A stretch of 64,000 nt of DNA from assembly GCF_043290135.1 (NCBI RefSeq), contig NC_134700.1:157558053-157622052 (forward strand). Reading direction: 5' to 3'. This DNA comes from Rhipicephalus microplus (lineage: Eukaryota; Arthropoda; Arachnida; Ixodida; Ixodidae). The number at the start of each line of letters is the position of its first letter. Position 1 is the first letter of the stretch. This document shows positions 49,751 to 59,219 of the stretch, piece by piece. The notes below the pieces were generated by a model. That model was not told where the DNA came from. It worked only from the letters and a program-made list of their open reading frames with translations, and did not search any database. The translations under genes were made by a program, and so were the position numbers.

Positions 49751-52403
49751 TTACTTTCCAAGAAAAATTCGGGCCTTTCTATTTTTTGCCTTCTGATCTT
49801 TTTCAATGCGTAAAAGATCGTTCCTTTGCTTGCACAAGTTGTTGAGCATTATATTTGCTGCACAGTTTGCAACCAATGTGATGAGGAGCTCGTAGGTGTG
49901 CCCGTTTTCACACGTATCTATGTCCTCAAGCCTTGGCAGAGAGTCCAGTGTAAGTTGCCGAACGACACTCTTTTGGTTCGGCCCATGGAGAAACTGGGTA
50001 GAGGTACTTTCCATCATGAGCTTTCTAACTACAACCTCCGTGTACATAACTACTGTGATTACAAGAGCAGAAGGAAATTTGAGGCCACCCCGATCCAGTT
50101 GTGCGATTAAAGAATGGGTGTCCTCTCCTGTTTCGGCCGTATTTCGGGTAACGACCAACTGCCTCTGGCAGCTTTCACACTTGAGAACTTTCATTGCAGC
50201 GTGTGCACAATACCCACCAAGATAACCAATCACCGGCATTTGTGCTCTGAGCTCATCAAGGTCAGCATCGCTAACATGAACACTAAAAGAAGTGCCCGCA
50301 TCCCTGACACTGTCCGTCTCTTCGATGCCTCTGAGATCATCGTTGCTCATCCTTGGAAGGGCATTTTGAAGGCGAATCCTTCCCTTGGTTTCGCAAAGCT
50401 GGCGAACAGATATGTGATACTGCCCACCAGCCATCTGCCTGTACTGTCCAAAGCGACTCTCGAGGGTATCCGTCTGGACTTTCCCTAGCAGAATATACTT
50501 AAAGTGAAGCTCACTAACGCAGTACTTCACCAATGCCAAAAGGGATTGAGCAGAGAGCCTCAAGGCACTCAATGTCTCCTGGGTAAGTACTCCGGTGTCG
50601 TGCCTATAAAATTCCCACACATCGAGCCATGTGATAAAAGCGGTTAGAAAGCTTGCCTTTGGGTCATCTGTGTGGTTTGACATGGGCTCTTCGTAAACAT
50701 TACGGTGATGGAAGCCCTTACTAGGTGTCTTTACATTGACAATGCTCCACCAACGAAGAATTATTTTGATGAACTCGGCGGTTGCTGTAGCATGTTGAAA
50801 ATCAGTATGACTCTTGCGAGCGGCCAGGGCTTCGGCTACGTGCGGATTAAAAACCTGCAGTACGAGTTTGACGTCCTGTCGTTCAAAGCTGCTTGGATTT
50901 AGAGCTTTTGACGTCAAGCCATACCCAGACTTCAGAAGCAGGGGTGACTCCTCTTTATGCAAATCTCTCAAATGCTTAAATGAAGCAGTCATCTTGCATT
51001 CCGGATGAACTTCATTGTTCGAAAGCTCGAAGCGTGGGTAGAAAAAGCAAGTTCCAGCATTTTTCTGGTTGAGCCAGTTATTTCTTATGCATTTAAATAG
51101 ATGCACAGCATCCACCACGTAAAATAACGGCCGATCTGGGTCTGCCGGATGCGGGTAAACAGGGCTAAGCTTTGGTTCTGGCAGAAACATCTTCATTGCC
51201 TTCCTGTTCAACGAGTTATTGTCACAGACAACGGCTATGACCCTGTATCCAATATCCAAAGCCCAAGATCACCTTCTTCAGCATGCAATGAAGATCTTCA
51301 CCCTGTAAGGCTTTTACCGGAAGAATGTGCGCCACCTCCTTGAATGCGCTCAGCAAACTTTGTATCATAAACACGTGCACCGATGTGGCCGCTTCGTTGG
51401 AGTTAACTGCTGCACCACATATGTTCCCACCTTTGTAATCTAAACAAGGTTTGATATAAATCTCGTCAAGCATCAGCATCACAGTGTGTTCATGTGCCTG
51501 CAGATGTTTGAATCTCTGAGACACATACTGAAGGAAAGTGTCGTCAGAAGAATCAACTTGTGGGCACATTTGAATAGGCGAGCACACATTTCTAATAGTG
51601 CTTGGGTGGGGCAAAGTTAGTGCACCTGTGCTTCTCAGGAACTTGTAGGCATGTGGTGATATTGTACGCAAGATGCATGCAAAGACCATCACCTGTGCGC
51701 TATACTGAATGCGCTTTGCAGAAAGGAGTAGTAGCTGCTCCTTCATAAAGTTCACCGTCTCTTTCTTGCCTTCATCAATGCTGGCTTCCAATTTGTCCAG
51801 AAGGGAATGTATTGCTTGAGCCAGGTGGCGATAAGTGCAGCGCTCCTCAGACAGCATCAACAGGTTGTTCAAAATTTCCAACAAGGAACTTACTTTTTGA
51901 ACTGAGTCTGGTACAACAGCGCTACCAAGGTTCTTGATTGGTGAACCTTGATAGCAGGCAAAGACTTCAAGGTTTGCAAACACGGTCAATGACGCATTCA
52001 AACAAGGTTCACGATAGTCGATAATGTTCAAAAACATGGAGCACTCTTCTTTATGAATCACAGTCCACTTTGGAGACACTGACACCCCTTGCAGGCGAGC
52101 CCTTAGTTCTTCGAGGGACGAAAACCGGTCTCGTTTTTGCTCCGCTTCATATGACGCCAGCGACTCTTCTACAGCACGGGCGAGTTGGGAGGCTTCTTGT
52201 CGGCTCCTCTTGGCGTCAGGGGTTTCTCTCGTGCTCTGGTCTCGTACTGATAGGTAGGACGGACAGCCGGAAAATACCGTTGGGACAGATCCAGGACGCA
52301 ACCGTGGTACTGGGAGTGCAACTTCAATAACTCTCCCTGTCCTTGGATCCGTGTACGATGTCATCTTCTCGATGCATGAAGCGTCGAAATGATCCGCGCA
52401 CAC
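49751..52403 (-). pseudogene. P-family transposase, exon 2, frameshifted
   Basis: Acceptor GTTTGTGCAG at 52404 starts the exon in phase 0 with VCADHF, the C-x2-H end of the THAP zinc finger, then GSVPTVF, the AVPTIF-like THAP box. A transposase core follows: LMLDEIYIKP (first Asp), VIAVVCDNNSLNRK (second Asp), DPDRPLFYVVDAVHLFKCIR, ASFKHLRDLH, AYGLT-like SGYGLTSKAL, TAEFIKIILRWWSIVNVKTP and DTLESRFGQYR, where the D-x-x-E pair of P transposases would fall. A one-base change near 51257 shifts the frame between the first and second Asp. Exons 1 and 2 together code for about 935 residues, near THAP9 length. Role: cut-and-paste transposition. Confidence 0.92.
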
Positions 52404-52618
52404 CTGCACAAACGTTTCAAGAACGTCTGAGACGCCACTTCTCAAAAGAAAAAAATGCGCTCCCGTTTGCATGACCGTGTTTACAGTCCGTGTAGCTAAA
52501 ACAAAGTCTACCTACGTTTCGCAAGCATCTAAATAAAGGTGGTGGTGGTGAAAAACATTTATTTACAAAAGAGAGGTGTAGGACCTCTGTAGAGGCCCCT
52601 ACAGACTAGGTGGAGTCT

Positions 52619-55600
52619 CTATTCCGGGACCCCATTGGTTAAAGCCGCCGTCTTGGCTCTCTGGACCAAGGCCTGCTGGGCCTGAAGGTCTGAGCAGCCG
52701 AGCAGGGCCGCCTCCCAGTCCTCTCGCCTAGGGTTTGGGTTAGGAGTAATGGCTGCGTTAGCTTGGCAGGCCCACACCATGTGGTAGGTGTCTGCCACCT
52801 CCCCACAGTGCTGGCACTGTCCTGTGACCGTAGGGTCGAAATGTTTGACTATGGCAGGACATAGCAATGTATTCGTCTGGAGGCGAAGCAAAATGCGCTC
52901 CTCTGCTTTCTTCAACCCCCGTGCGGGGGGAGGGTAGCGGCGATGACTTTCCCGATAATAATAAAGAATTTCCTTATATCGGAGGAGAGGGTAACCCTCC
53001 TCATCGGTCTCCATCGGCATTGACGAAGGTAGCCCGGAAATGAGCGCTCGGGCAGCCGCATCTGCAGCCTCATTTCCCCGCAATCCCTGATGGCCCGGTG
53101 TCCATATAATGCGTTTCGGATGAGGGTCCGTGTCTCTTATGCAGTTGCGCAGTATTGTCTCGGCTAACGGTGATATGTACCCGGCTGTATAATTACGACA
53201 CGCTCGGCGCGAATCCGTGATAATATATCGGGAATTACTGTGAGAGGCCGCAAGGGCAATGGCGACCTCCTCAGCCTGTGTTACAGAATACGCCCTAAAG
53301 GTTAGCCCATCCACCTGTGTGCCCTCGTGAATAGCAGCCGCCGTGTACCACCCCTTGGAGGTGGGGCCAGCAACGTCCACGTAGTACACACCTGGCTTCT
53401 GTCCAAATTGTCGTTCCAGCGCCCGAGCGCGTGCGTCACGTCGCGCTGTGTGTTCATCTCTGTCCATTTTAGTGGGTAGAGGTCGGACCAGAAGGGCTGT
53501 GCGCCACAGTTCTGGCACTTTGACCCGTTCCTGTTGTTCGAAATCATGTCTTATGTGCAGACGTGCAAGCAGGCGTTGGCCAGAGTTGGTTTGGGCTAGC
53601 CGTGTGTACTGGTTTAAAAGATGGGCTTCCTTCAGCTCTTGGTATGAATTAATCACACCCAATGCCTTGAGACGGCTGTTGGATGTAGAGATCGGAAGAT
53701 CAAGAGCCCGCTTTATTGTCTTTTTAATGATTGCCTCGATTCGTTCTTCCTCATGTTTGCGGAGGGAGAGGTAAGGGACGGAGTACATGACCCTGCTGGT
53801 GACAAAAGCGTGCGCTAGCCGCAACGCATCTGTGCACCGAAGTCCCCCCCTCTTGTTGGAGACCCTGCGGATCATGCGACCCACCTGGTCTCCTATCTTC
53901 CTTAATTTCGTCAATGTTGTGTCAGTCCGGAGCTGCTGGTGAATGTATAGGCCCAGGACCCTGATCTCCTCCGCTCGTCTGATTGGGCCCGCAGGAAGAG
54001 TGATGGAGATATCTGTGTTGTCTTTAGGCATGCCTCTAATGTGAAGGAATTCGGATTTGTTGGGTGCGCATTCGAGTCCGCAACGCGCCGCGTAGGTGTG
54101 TACAATTTCGGCAGCCTGTTGCAGACTGGTCTCAATGGCACCTAAGTTCCCTTGAGTTGCCCATACCGTAATGTCATCGGCATAGAGGGCATGATGAATG
54201 CCCTCTATGGCCGCCAGCTGACGTGGCAGGTGCATCATTGCGACGTTAAATAGAATGGGGGAGAGAACAGCCCCTTGCGGTGTCCCTCTGGTACCCATTT
54301 GATACGGCCCGAATTCGGAGTCTTCAATGCGGAGCAGGGCGGCTCTGTCCGATAAAAAGTCCTTGACGTAATTAAATGTGTTCTGACCACAGTTAGTGAG
54401 GCTTAGGTGTTCGAGTATGACGCTGTGTTTAACATTGTCAAAGGCCCCCTTCAGATCTAAGGCGAGGATGACCCTGTCGTTATGTTTCATCGCCACCGGT
54501 TGGATGACCTCTCGGTGTAGTTGCAGGAGTACATCCTGTGCCGATTTGTGAGGACGGAATCCGAACATGGTAGGGGCGAAAGCCCCTTTCTGTTCAAGAT
54601 ATTCCGAAAGTCTGTCCCGCACCATCGTCTCCATCAACTTGCCAACGCAAGACGTTAGAGAGATGGGGCGAAGGTTGTCTATGTTTACTGGCTTCCCCGG
54701 TTTGGGAATGAATGTGACCAGTGATGTCTTCCACTCTGAAGGGACCGATATCCGACCACTCCAGATGGCGTTGATGTATTCCAAGAGGTGTGCCAGCGCA
54801 GGATCGGCCAAATTTGCCAGCGTCTTGACCGTGATTTTATCCTTACCAGGGGCTGTTCCTCTACGCATTTTAGCCATTGCCGCCTTCATATCATGTAGAA
54901 GAAAAGGGGCATCTAGGGTCTCGTTTTCTTTTCCCGAATATATATACTCCGAACCTCTCGGATCGTGCACCTGGCAGAGATACCTGTCGCGAAGAGTTTC
55001 CGCGAGTTGCGTTGAAGTACCCTGAAATCCGTGAAGGGCTCTTCGCAGGTGTCGTTGTGTTTCTCCTCGCGTTTGCGTGGGGTCAATGAGGCTGCGAAAC
55101 AGCCCCCATGTGCTTTTGCTTGACATCTGATGAGCGATATCATTACATTTGTCTGTCCAGTTTGCATCTGCTAAGTGCGTAGCGTATTCAGCTGCCTGTG
55201 TAGTTAGCTCCTGAATACGTTTTCGAAGGGGTCTATTATGCTTCTGACGTTTCCAGCGTCGCGTGAGGCTCCGACGGGCCTCCCACAAATGCAGAAGGTG
55301 GTTGTCAACGGCTGGGTGTTCATCCGATGTTCGCACTACGGTTTCGTATTTCTTCTGAGTAAGCATGATGTGTGCAGCCCAGTCTGCGTAATTGCCGGAA
55401 CGGAGGATAGGCGGTATAGTTTCCGTGCGCATTTTGTCCCAGTTAACTAGTCGCGCTTGTGTGTCCTTCCGTTTGAAAGGATGTGTGGAGAGTGTGACGT
55501 TTAGGAGGCAGTGGTCACTGCCCAGGGTCTCCTCTAGGTTAGTCCATGTAACGTGTCGTGTGTTCTTAACCAAAGTGAGGTCAGGACAGGTGTCCCTGGT

Positions 55601-56173
55601 CACCGAGTTGCCAAGGCGCGTGGGGGTGGCCGGGTCGGTGAGAAGGGTGAGGCTTAAGGTGGAGATAAGCTCCGCAAGCCGCCTTCCCCTGGCCTCCTCG
55701 CGTGTGTACCCCCAGAGTCGGCAAGGGGCATTGAAGTCCCCAAGAATTATCAGAGGTGCTCTGTCGGCACATTTCAGTGCACGGCAGAAGATCTCTGCAT
55801 AGGTGACGTGGAGTGTTTTAGGCGGAGTGTAAATGTTCAGTATATAAACCGCGTGATTTATCCTACGGAGAGGCAGTATCTGCACCATTGTGTAGGAATG
55901 CTCCGATTTAAGCTCGAGATCAATCTCCTGCGCAGTGTAAGATTTATGCACCAGAACACAGGTGGATGGGTCCCTTTGAAACGTGTTATAGCCTGAAAGT
56001 TTAGCCTGCAAACCTGGCTCTTGAAGGGCCAGCACTGCGGGCATCACGTCCAAATTTTGAATATAGAGGTGTAAATGAGACCTTTTGCGCCGGTCTCGGA
56101 AACCTCTGCAATTCCACTGTATTATCGAGAGCGATTCTCCTTTTATCCGTGCTCTGGAAGGAGTACCTGCCAT
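52619..56173 (-). CDS. LINE ORF2: endonuclease, reverse transcriptase, RNase H
   Basis: 1184 residues, no internal stop. The N-terminal 230 residues are an APE-type endonuclease (IIQWNCRGFRD, LALQEPGL, ILGDFNAP, GSDHCLLN), which nicks target DNA. The reverse transcriptase has FIPKPGKP, LRPISLTSCVGK, ALDLKGAFDNVKH, GTPQGAVLSPILFN and the active site YADDITVW. An RNase H domain follows (TQAEEVAIALA, ITDSRRACRNY, WTPGHQGLRGNEAADAAAR). Near the C-terminus a CCHC-like element CQHCGEVADTYHMVWAC may bind nucleic acid. All catalytic motifs look intact, so it could be active. Starts 2 nt after the ORF1 stop. Confidence 0.96.
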   Translation of the reverse strand: MAGTPSRARIKGESLSIIQWNCRGFRDRRKRSHLHLYIQNLDVMPAVLALQEPGLQAKLSGYNTFQRDPSTCVLVHKSYTAQEIDLELKSEHSYTMVQILPLRRINHAVYILNIYTPPKTLHVTYAEIFCRALKCADRAPLIILGDFNAPCRLWGYTREEARGRRLAELISTLSLTLLTDPATPTRLGNSVTRDTCPDLTLVKNTRHVTWTNLEETLGSDHCLLNVTLSTHPFKRKDTQARLVNWDKMRTETIPPILRSGNYADWAAHIMLTQKKYETVVRTSDEHPAVDNHLLHLWEARRSLTRRWKRQKHNRPLRKRIQELTTQAAEYATHLADANWTDKCNDIAHQMSSKSTWGLFRSLIDPTQTRGETQRHLRRALHGFQGTSTQLAETLRDRYLCQVHDPRGSEYIYSGKENETLDAPFLLHDMKAAMAKMRRGTAPGKDKITVKTLANLADPALAHLLEYINAIWSGRISVPSEWKTSLVTFIPKPGKPVNIDNLRPISLTSCVGKLMETMVRDRLSEYLEQKGAFAPTMFGFRPHKSAQDVLLQLHREVIQPVAMKHNDRVILALDLKGAFDNVKHSVILEHLSLTNCGQNTFNYVKDFLSDRAALLRIEDSEFGPYQMGTRGTPQGAVLSPILFNVAMMHLPRQLAAIEGIHHALYADDITVWATQGNLGAIETSLQQAAEIVHTYAARCGLECAPNKSEFLHIRGMPKDNTDISITLPAGPIRRAEEIRVLGLYIHQQLRTDTTLTKLRKIGDQVGRMIRRVSNKRGGLRCTDALRLAHAFVTSRVMYSVPYLSLRKHEEERIEAIIKKTIKRALDLPISTSNSRLKALGVINSYQELKEAHLLNQYTRLAQTNSGQRLLARLHIRHDFEQQERVKVPELWRTALLVRPLPTKMDRDEHTARRDARARALERQFGQKPGVYYVDVAGPTSKGWYTAAAIHEGTQVDGLTFRAYSVTQAEEVAIALAASHSNSRYIITDSRRACRNYTAGYISPLAETILRNCIRDTDPHPKRIIWTPGHQGLRGNEAADAAARALISGLPSSMPMETDEEGYPLLRYKEILYYYRESHRRYPPPARGLKKAEERILLRLQTNTLLCPAIVKHFDPTVTGQCQHCGEVADTYHMVWACQANAAITPNPNPRREDWEAALLGCSDLQAQQALVQRAKTAALTNGVPE

Positions 56174-56175
56174 AT

Positions 56176-57978
56176 TTATTGTATTTGTTGAGGTGGGCTA
56201 GTGAGCGGTTCAGCGACGAGAGCTGCACCGCCACTTTGCGCATTCTCTATGGAGTCGGTAGATTCCTGCTGTTTTTCGCCCTCCGCTGCACGGAGGATTT
56301 TACTGGGGCGCCCTACCTCACGGATAGGCCCTGCACGCCGTGCAGATCTCGGGTTACTGCTGAGCCATGTCTGAATGGATTGCGTTACTTGCTGCGTTAC
56401 GGTGGCTATAATGAGCTGCGTCTGCATCTGGATAGCCGTCTGCACAGCTTGACTAATCATATTCGGGAGCTGGGCCATCTGTTCAGGGAAATGTACTAGC
56501 TGTTCTTCGATATTAGAGACCCGGGACTCCAGATTTTCAATCAAGGCCGAGTGAGACGTTACTGTATTGCCCGAGCACACAGAGGCCGAGTCACACTCGT
56601 CATCCATGTGCGGTAGAGGTTTCTCCGCCCTAGCTTTTTCAAGTGCCTGAATTTTGGATGCGAGCTGCGCATTTTGCTTCTTTAAGGACTCCAACTGATT
56701 ACTCATCTCGAGCGTGAGAGGGTCTGAGGAAGGAGATGACTGTGAGGCGGCCACTGCCCAGCCACTCACCTGTTGGTTTGGAGCACTGCTGAGTGGAGGG
56801 AAAACCCCGGCCGGGAGTGTCGGGGCCTGTTTCCCTATTCCTGGCTTGACTTCTTGAGACACGTGCTTGTTTCCGGCTTTCTGTTGCGGTGGTTGCCGCT
56901 GTTGCTGGCCTTGCTTCCCCTTCTTCGAAGGTCGGGGCGACCGCTTGTGCCGTGTTGTGGCGGGTCCTGCCTTGTTCGTTGCCTCCGGACGTTGCAGCTT
57001 ACGGAACTTTCCAGTGCAGTCCGCGGACCCTGTGAGGTGGGCCCCATCGCAGATTATGCAGGAAGGCTGACACTCGTGTTCTCTTAGGCCGTCTGTAGTG
57101 GCCCCAACTTGTTTGCCGCAGTATCCGCAGCGCCCGTCTTCGGGGTGAGGGCAGTTGTCCACCCGGTGGCCAACCGTACCACATCTGTAGCATGCCGGGA
57201 TTGTTTTCTTATAGGTGTGTACTGGGACACATTCATAGTTGTACTGAATGTAACGGGGAAGTCTTCGGCCCACGAAAGTCACCACCGCTATATTTGAGGA
57301 GCCAAGTTTTCGGATGAAAGCGATGTCGCCCTCCCTCCAGCGAAGTTTCGGCTTGAGTGAAGCAGAGGTTTCGTCCTCGCGGACACGGATGACCCCTTTG
57401 CAACAGTCGCCATTGAGTTTGAGATGGCCACGGAAGGGATATGTCTGTTCCCCAACCTTGAGGTCGAATTCCTTGATAAGCTTGTCCACCACGGATGGGG
57501 TCTGAGTGCCACAGACAATGACGTTCTGTTCCCAGACGGGCCAGACGCTGAGGTCGTCGGCTGCCAGGTCACCAACGTAGCGAGCTACTGCAGAACCCAC
57601 TTCTCCGTGCTTGAAAACCATCTTCAAATCGAGGGTTCCTCGAGGTTTCAGGACCACGATGAGGTCTTCCGAGCGTAAGCGTGGCGTCTGTTTCGGGCGC
57701 CACTGCTGTGCTGTCTTCTTACTTCCTTTTGGCGAAGCAGCGCGAGCACCGCCGGGAGTCACTGAGCGGGGAATCCCCGCCTGGGTCAGCGACGCTGTGC
57801 TGGCGTCTCCCTTGGTTGTCGGATTTGCCTGTGTCCTGCGTTGCCGTAGACGCATCAGGGCTTGCAAACACTCATCTTCGGTGGGTGGAACATCTTCCTC
57901 TTCATCTCGTTTTGTGGCGTCGATTTCAGTCCATTGCATGGTTACCGGGTCATACCCGGTGATCTTAGTTGCCGCCAT
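56176..57978 (-). CDS. LINE ORF1: Gag-like nucleic-acid-binding protein
   Basis: 600 residues. Acidic N-terminus, a central domain (LRSEDLIVVLKPRG to YECVPVHTYKKTIP), then zinc knuckles CYRCGTVGHRVDNC and CGYCGKQVG, and a further Cys cluster (CIICDGAHLTGSADC). A basic Lys/Arg/Gln stretch follows (HKRSPRPSKKGKQGQQ). A likely coiled coil comes next (LTLEMSNQLESLKKQNAQLA, LESRVSNIEEQL), then a Gln-rich C-terminus. Expected to bind the LINE RNA and form the RNP. Ends TAA, then AT, then the ORF2 ATG. Confidence 0.94.
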   Translation of the reverse strand: MAATKITGYDPVTMQWTEIDATKRDEEEDVPPTEDECLQALMRLRQRRTQANPTTKGDASTASLTQAGIPRSVTPGGARAASPKGSKKTAQQWRPKQTPRLRSEDLIVVLKPRGTLDLKMVFKHGEVGSAVARYVGDLAADDLSVWPVWEQNVIVCGTQTPSVVDKLIKEFDLKVGEQTYPFRGHLKLNGDCCKGVIRVREDETSASLKPKLRWREGDIAFIRKLGSSNIAVVTFVGRRLPRYIQYNYECVPVHTYKKTIPACYRCGTVGHRVDNCPHPEDGRCGYCGKQVGATTDGLREHECQPSCIICDGAHLTGSADCTGKFRKLQRPEATNKAGPATTRHKRSPRPSKKGKQGQQQRQPPQQKAGNKHVSQEVKPGIGKQAPTLPAGVFPPLSSAPNQQVSGWAVAASQSSPSSDPLTLEMSNQLESLKKQNAQLASKIQALEKARAEKPLPHMDDECDSASVCSGNTVTSHSALIENLESRVSNIEEQLVHFPEQMAQLPNMISQAVQTAIQMQTQLIIATVTQQVTQSIQTWLSSNPRSARRAGPIREVGRPSKILRAAEGEKQQESTDSIENAQSGGAALVAEPLTSPPQQIQ

Positions 57979-58245
57979 ACCCGGGAATCCGAGACGCCAG
58001 CTGCGTCGAGCCTAGCCCTTGAAAGGGCCAGCTCAACCGCGGCGTTGCAGGACGCGGTCGGCGTGAAAGTCTCGAAAATTGGCCCACCTGTGGAGAATCG
58101 GTGTCCACAGACTCCTTGTGGTGTTAGGCGTCCAATGGCATCAGTTTCGTTGAGGTTCAGCTTAGAAACCGACGGTTCCAGCCGAAAAACGACGGAGCCG
58201 ATGCGCTGCACGTCCGATCACTTCGCGCGCTTGCAGCGCCCCCCC
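57979..58245 (-). promoter_or_regulatory. LINE 5' UTR and internal promoter region
   Basis: 267 bp between the 5' end (a G run) and the ORF1 ATG. GC-rich, no TATA box. LINEs of this kind carry an internal promoter here; the exact elements cannot be seen. Confidence 0.5.
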
Positions 58246-58556
58246 TCTAAATAAAAGCGCTGCGCTAAGCGGTACAAGCAACATGAAAGGAAACACGGGA
58301 GCGTGATGTCACCGCACTCCACGAAGCGCTTCCACCGAGAGCTTGCAAGAATGGACGACACCACGGCACTGTTAGTGAACAAAGCGCAGCTGACCATCCT
58401 TGCTGCGAACGTGCCTTTCTGGGCGATTCTCATCAACTGCTGGCGTCAGCGCTTCGCGAGGCCCGGCGGCCACACGCTCAAGTATTTCCCATCATAGGTA
58501 ATTTCTACCCGAACAAGCAACGACAAGCTAAGAACAGGAGCATCTCAAATTCTTAC

Positions 58557-58709
58557 CTTAGTGCACGAAGTCGGCACGAAGTCCTTCCTAGGAATGGCGC
58601 GTAGCCATTGTTTGAGAGCGTCGGCGTCTTTAGGGAAGGAAAACACTTGTATGTTCTTTCCTGTTTTGTAGTTGCCGGTGCATCCGGGTACACAACACTT
58701 ATTCGGCAT
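58557..58709 (-). CDS. P-family transposase, exon 1 (THAP zinc finger)
   Basis: Starts ATGCCGAATAAG (MPNKCCVPGC) and runs 51 codons in phase 0 to a good donor (ACTAAG then GTAAGAATT). It reads CCVPGCTGNYKTG, VFSFPKDADALKQWLRAI and PTSCTK: the C-x4-C and Trp of a THAP domain, completed by VCADHF in exon 2. THAP domains bind specific DNA, here presumably the transposon ends. Confidence 0.9.
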
Positions 58710-59039
58710 TGTCGCATCACTCCAGCATCACGCACGGAAACGAAATTGCCGCAAAACAACAACGGAAAGCAACAAACGCGAAACACCGTCAACACCACGC
58801 CGCCGAACCGTCACCACCGCCGCCATTGTTTGAGAGCGTCGGCGTCTTTAGGGAAGGAAAACACTTGTATCTTCTTTCCTGTTTTGTAGTTGCCGGTGCA
58901 TCCGGGTACACAACACTTATTCGGCATTGTCGCATCACTCCAGCATCACGCACGGAAACGAAATTGCCGCAAAACAACAACGGAAAGCAACAAACGCGAA
59001 ACACCGTCAACACCACGCCGCCGAACCGTCACCACCGCC
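58604..59039 (-). repeat. 218-bp tandem duplication of the transposon 5' end
   Basis: 58604-58821 and 58822-59039 are almost identical (one difference seen, TGTATGTTC against TGTATCTTC, changing NIQ to KIQ). Each holds the upstream region, the exon 1 ATG and its first 35 codons or so. The outer copy has no exon end or splice donor. Confidence 0.95.
58822..58927 (-). pseudogene. Second, truncated THAP exon 1
   Basis: Begins with its own ATG at 58927 (MPNKCCVPGC) and runs into the inner copy's upstream region after about 35 codons. It would start a short protein lacking half of the zinc finger. Confidence 0.85.
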
Positions 59040-59107
59040 GCCCGCGCTCGCTGCCGCTGCGGCTTCCCCGAGAGTCGGCCGGCCGGAAATGACGTCAGAT
59101 TGCTGGG

Positions 59108-59138
59108 CGCAGGCCTGAAAAGATTTTCCGGGGGTGAC
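59108..59138 (-). repeat. Right terminal inverted repeat of the P-family transposon
   Basis: Minus strand GTCACCCCCGGAAAAT then CTTTTCAGGCCTGCG; inverted partner of 48531-48561. Confidence 0.88.
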
Positions 59139-59219
59139 GCTTCAGTTCATCAACGGTAAAGAAGATTGTTTGCCAAGCTACCTTGTCATTCCAGCATCGC
59201 CGAAACATTTGCGAGCGTT

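Larger units (their letters stand above)
52538..58245 (-). mobile_element. Full-length LINE (I-like, with RNase H), in the transposase intron
   Basis: 5.7-kb non-LTR retrotransposon. 5' end G-rich at 58245, then ORF1, ORF2 and a 3' end at 52538 with AATAAATGTTTTTCACCACC and a CCACC tail instead of poly(A). Flanked by TCTAAATAAA at 52528-52537 and 58246-58255, so the 5' end is complete. Both ORFs are open throughout. The gag-like ORF1 with zinc knuckles plus ORF2 with APE endonuclease, reverse transcriptase and RNase H suggest the I group; clade not proven. Same strand as the host transposase. Confidence 0.93.
48531..59138 (-). mobile_element. P-element-family DNA transposon (THAP transposase), with nested insertions
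   Basis: Ends: left CGTCACCCTCGGAAG and right (minus strand) GTCACCCCCGGAAAA, both followed by CTTTTCAGGCCTGCG, so TIRs of about 31 bp as in the Drosophila P element. More distant similarity goes on inward (GACGTCA, CGGCCGGCCG). GCTTCAGT at 48523-48530 and 59139-59146 is an 8-bp duplication, the P-element size. Inside is a two-exon THAP/P transposase on the minus strand, with a 5.7-kb LINE in its intron and a SINE in its 3' region. Without these the transposon would be about 4.7 kb. It lies upstream of the ABCA-like gene. The transposase frameshift means this copy is probably inactive. Confidence 0.92.

Noticed and set aside
58303..58497. 64-codon plus-strand frame next to the THAP exon
   Set aside because: Lies in the transposase intron, no recognisable domain; opposite strand to the spliced gene.
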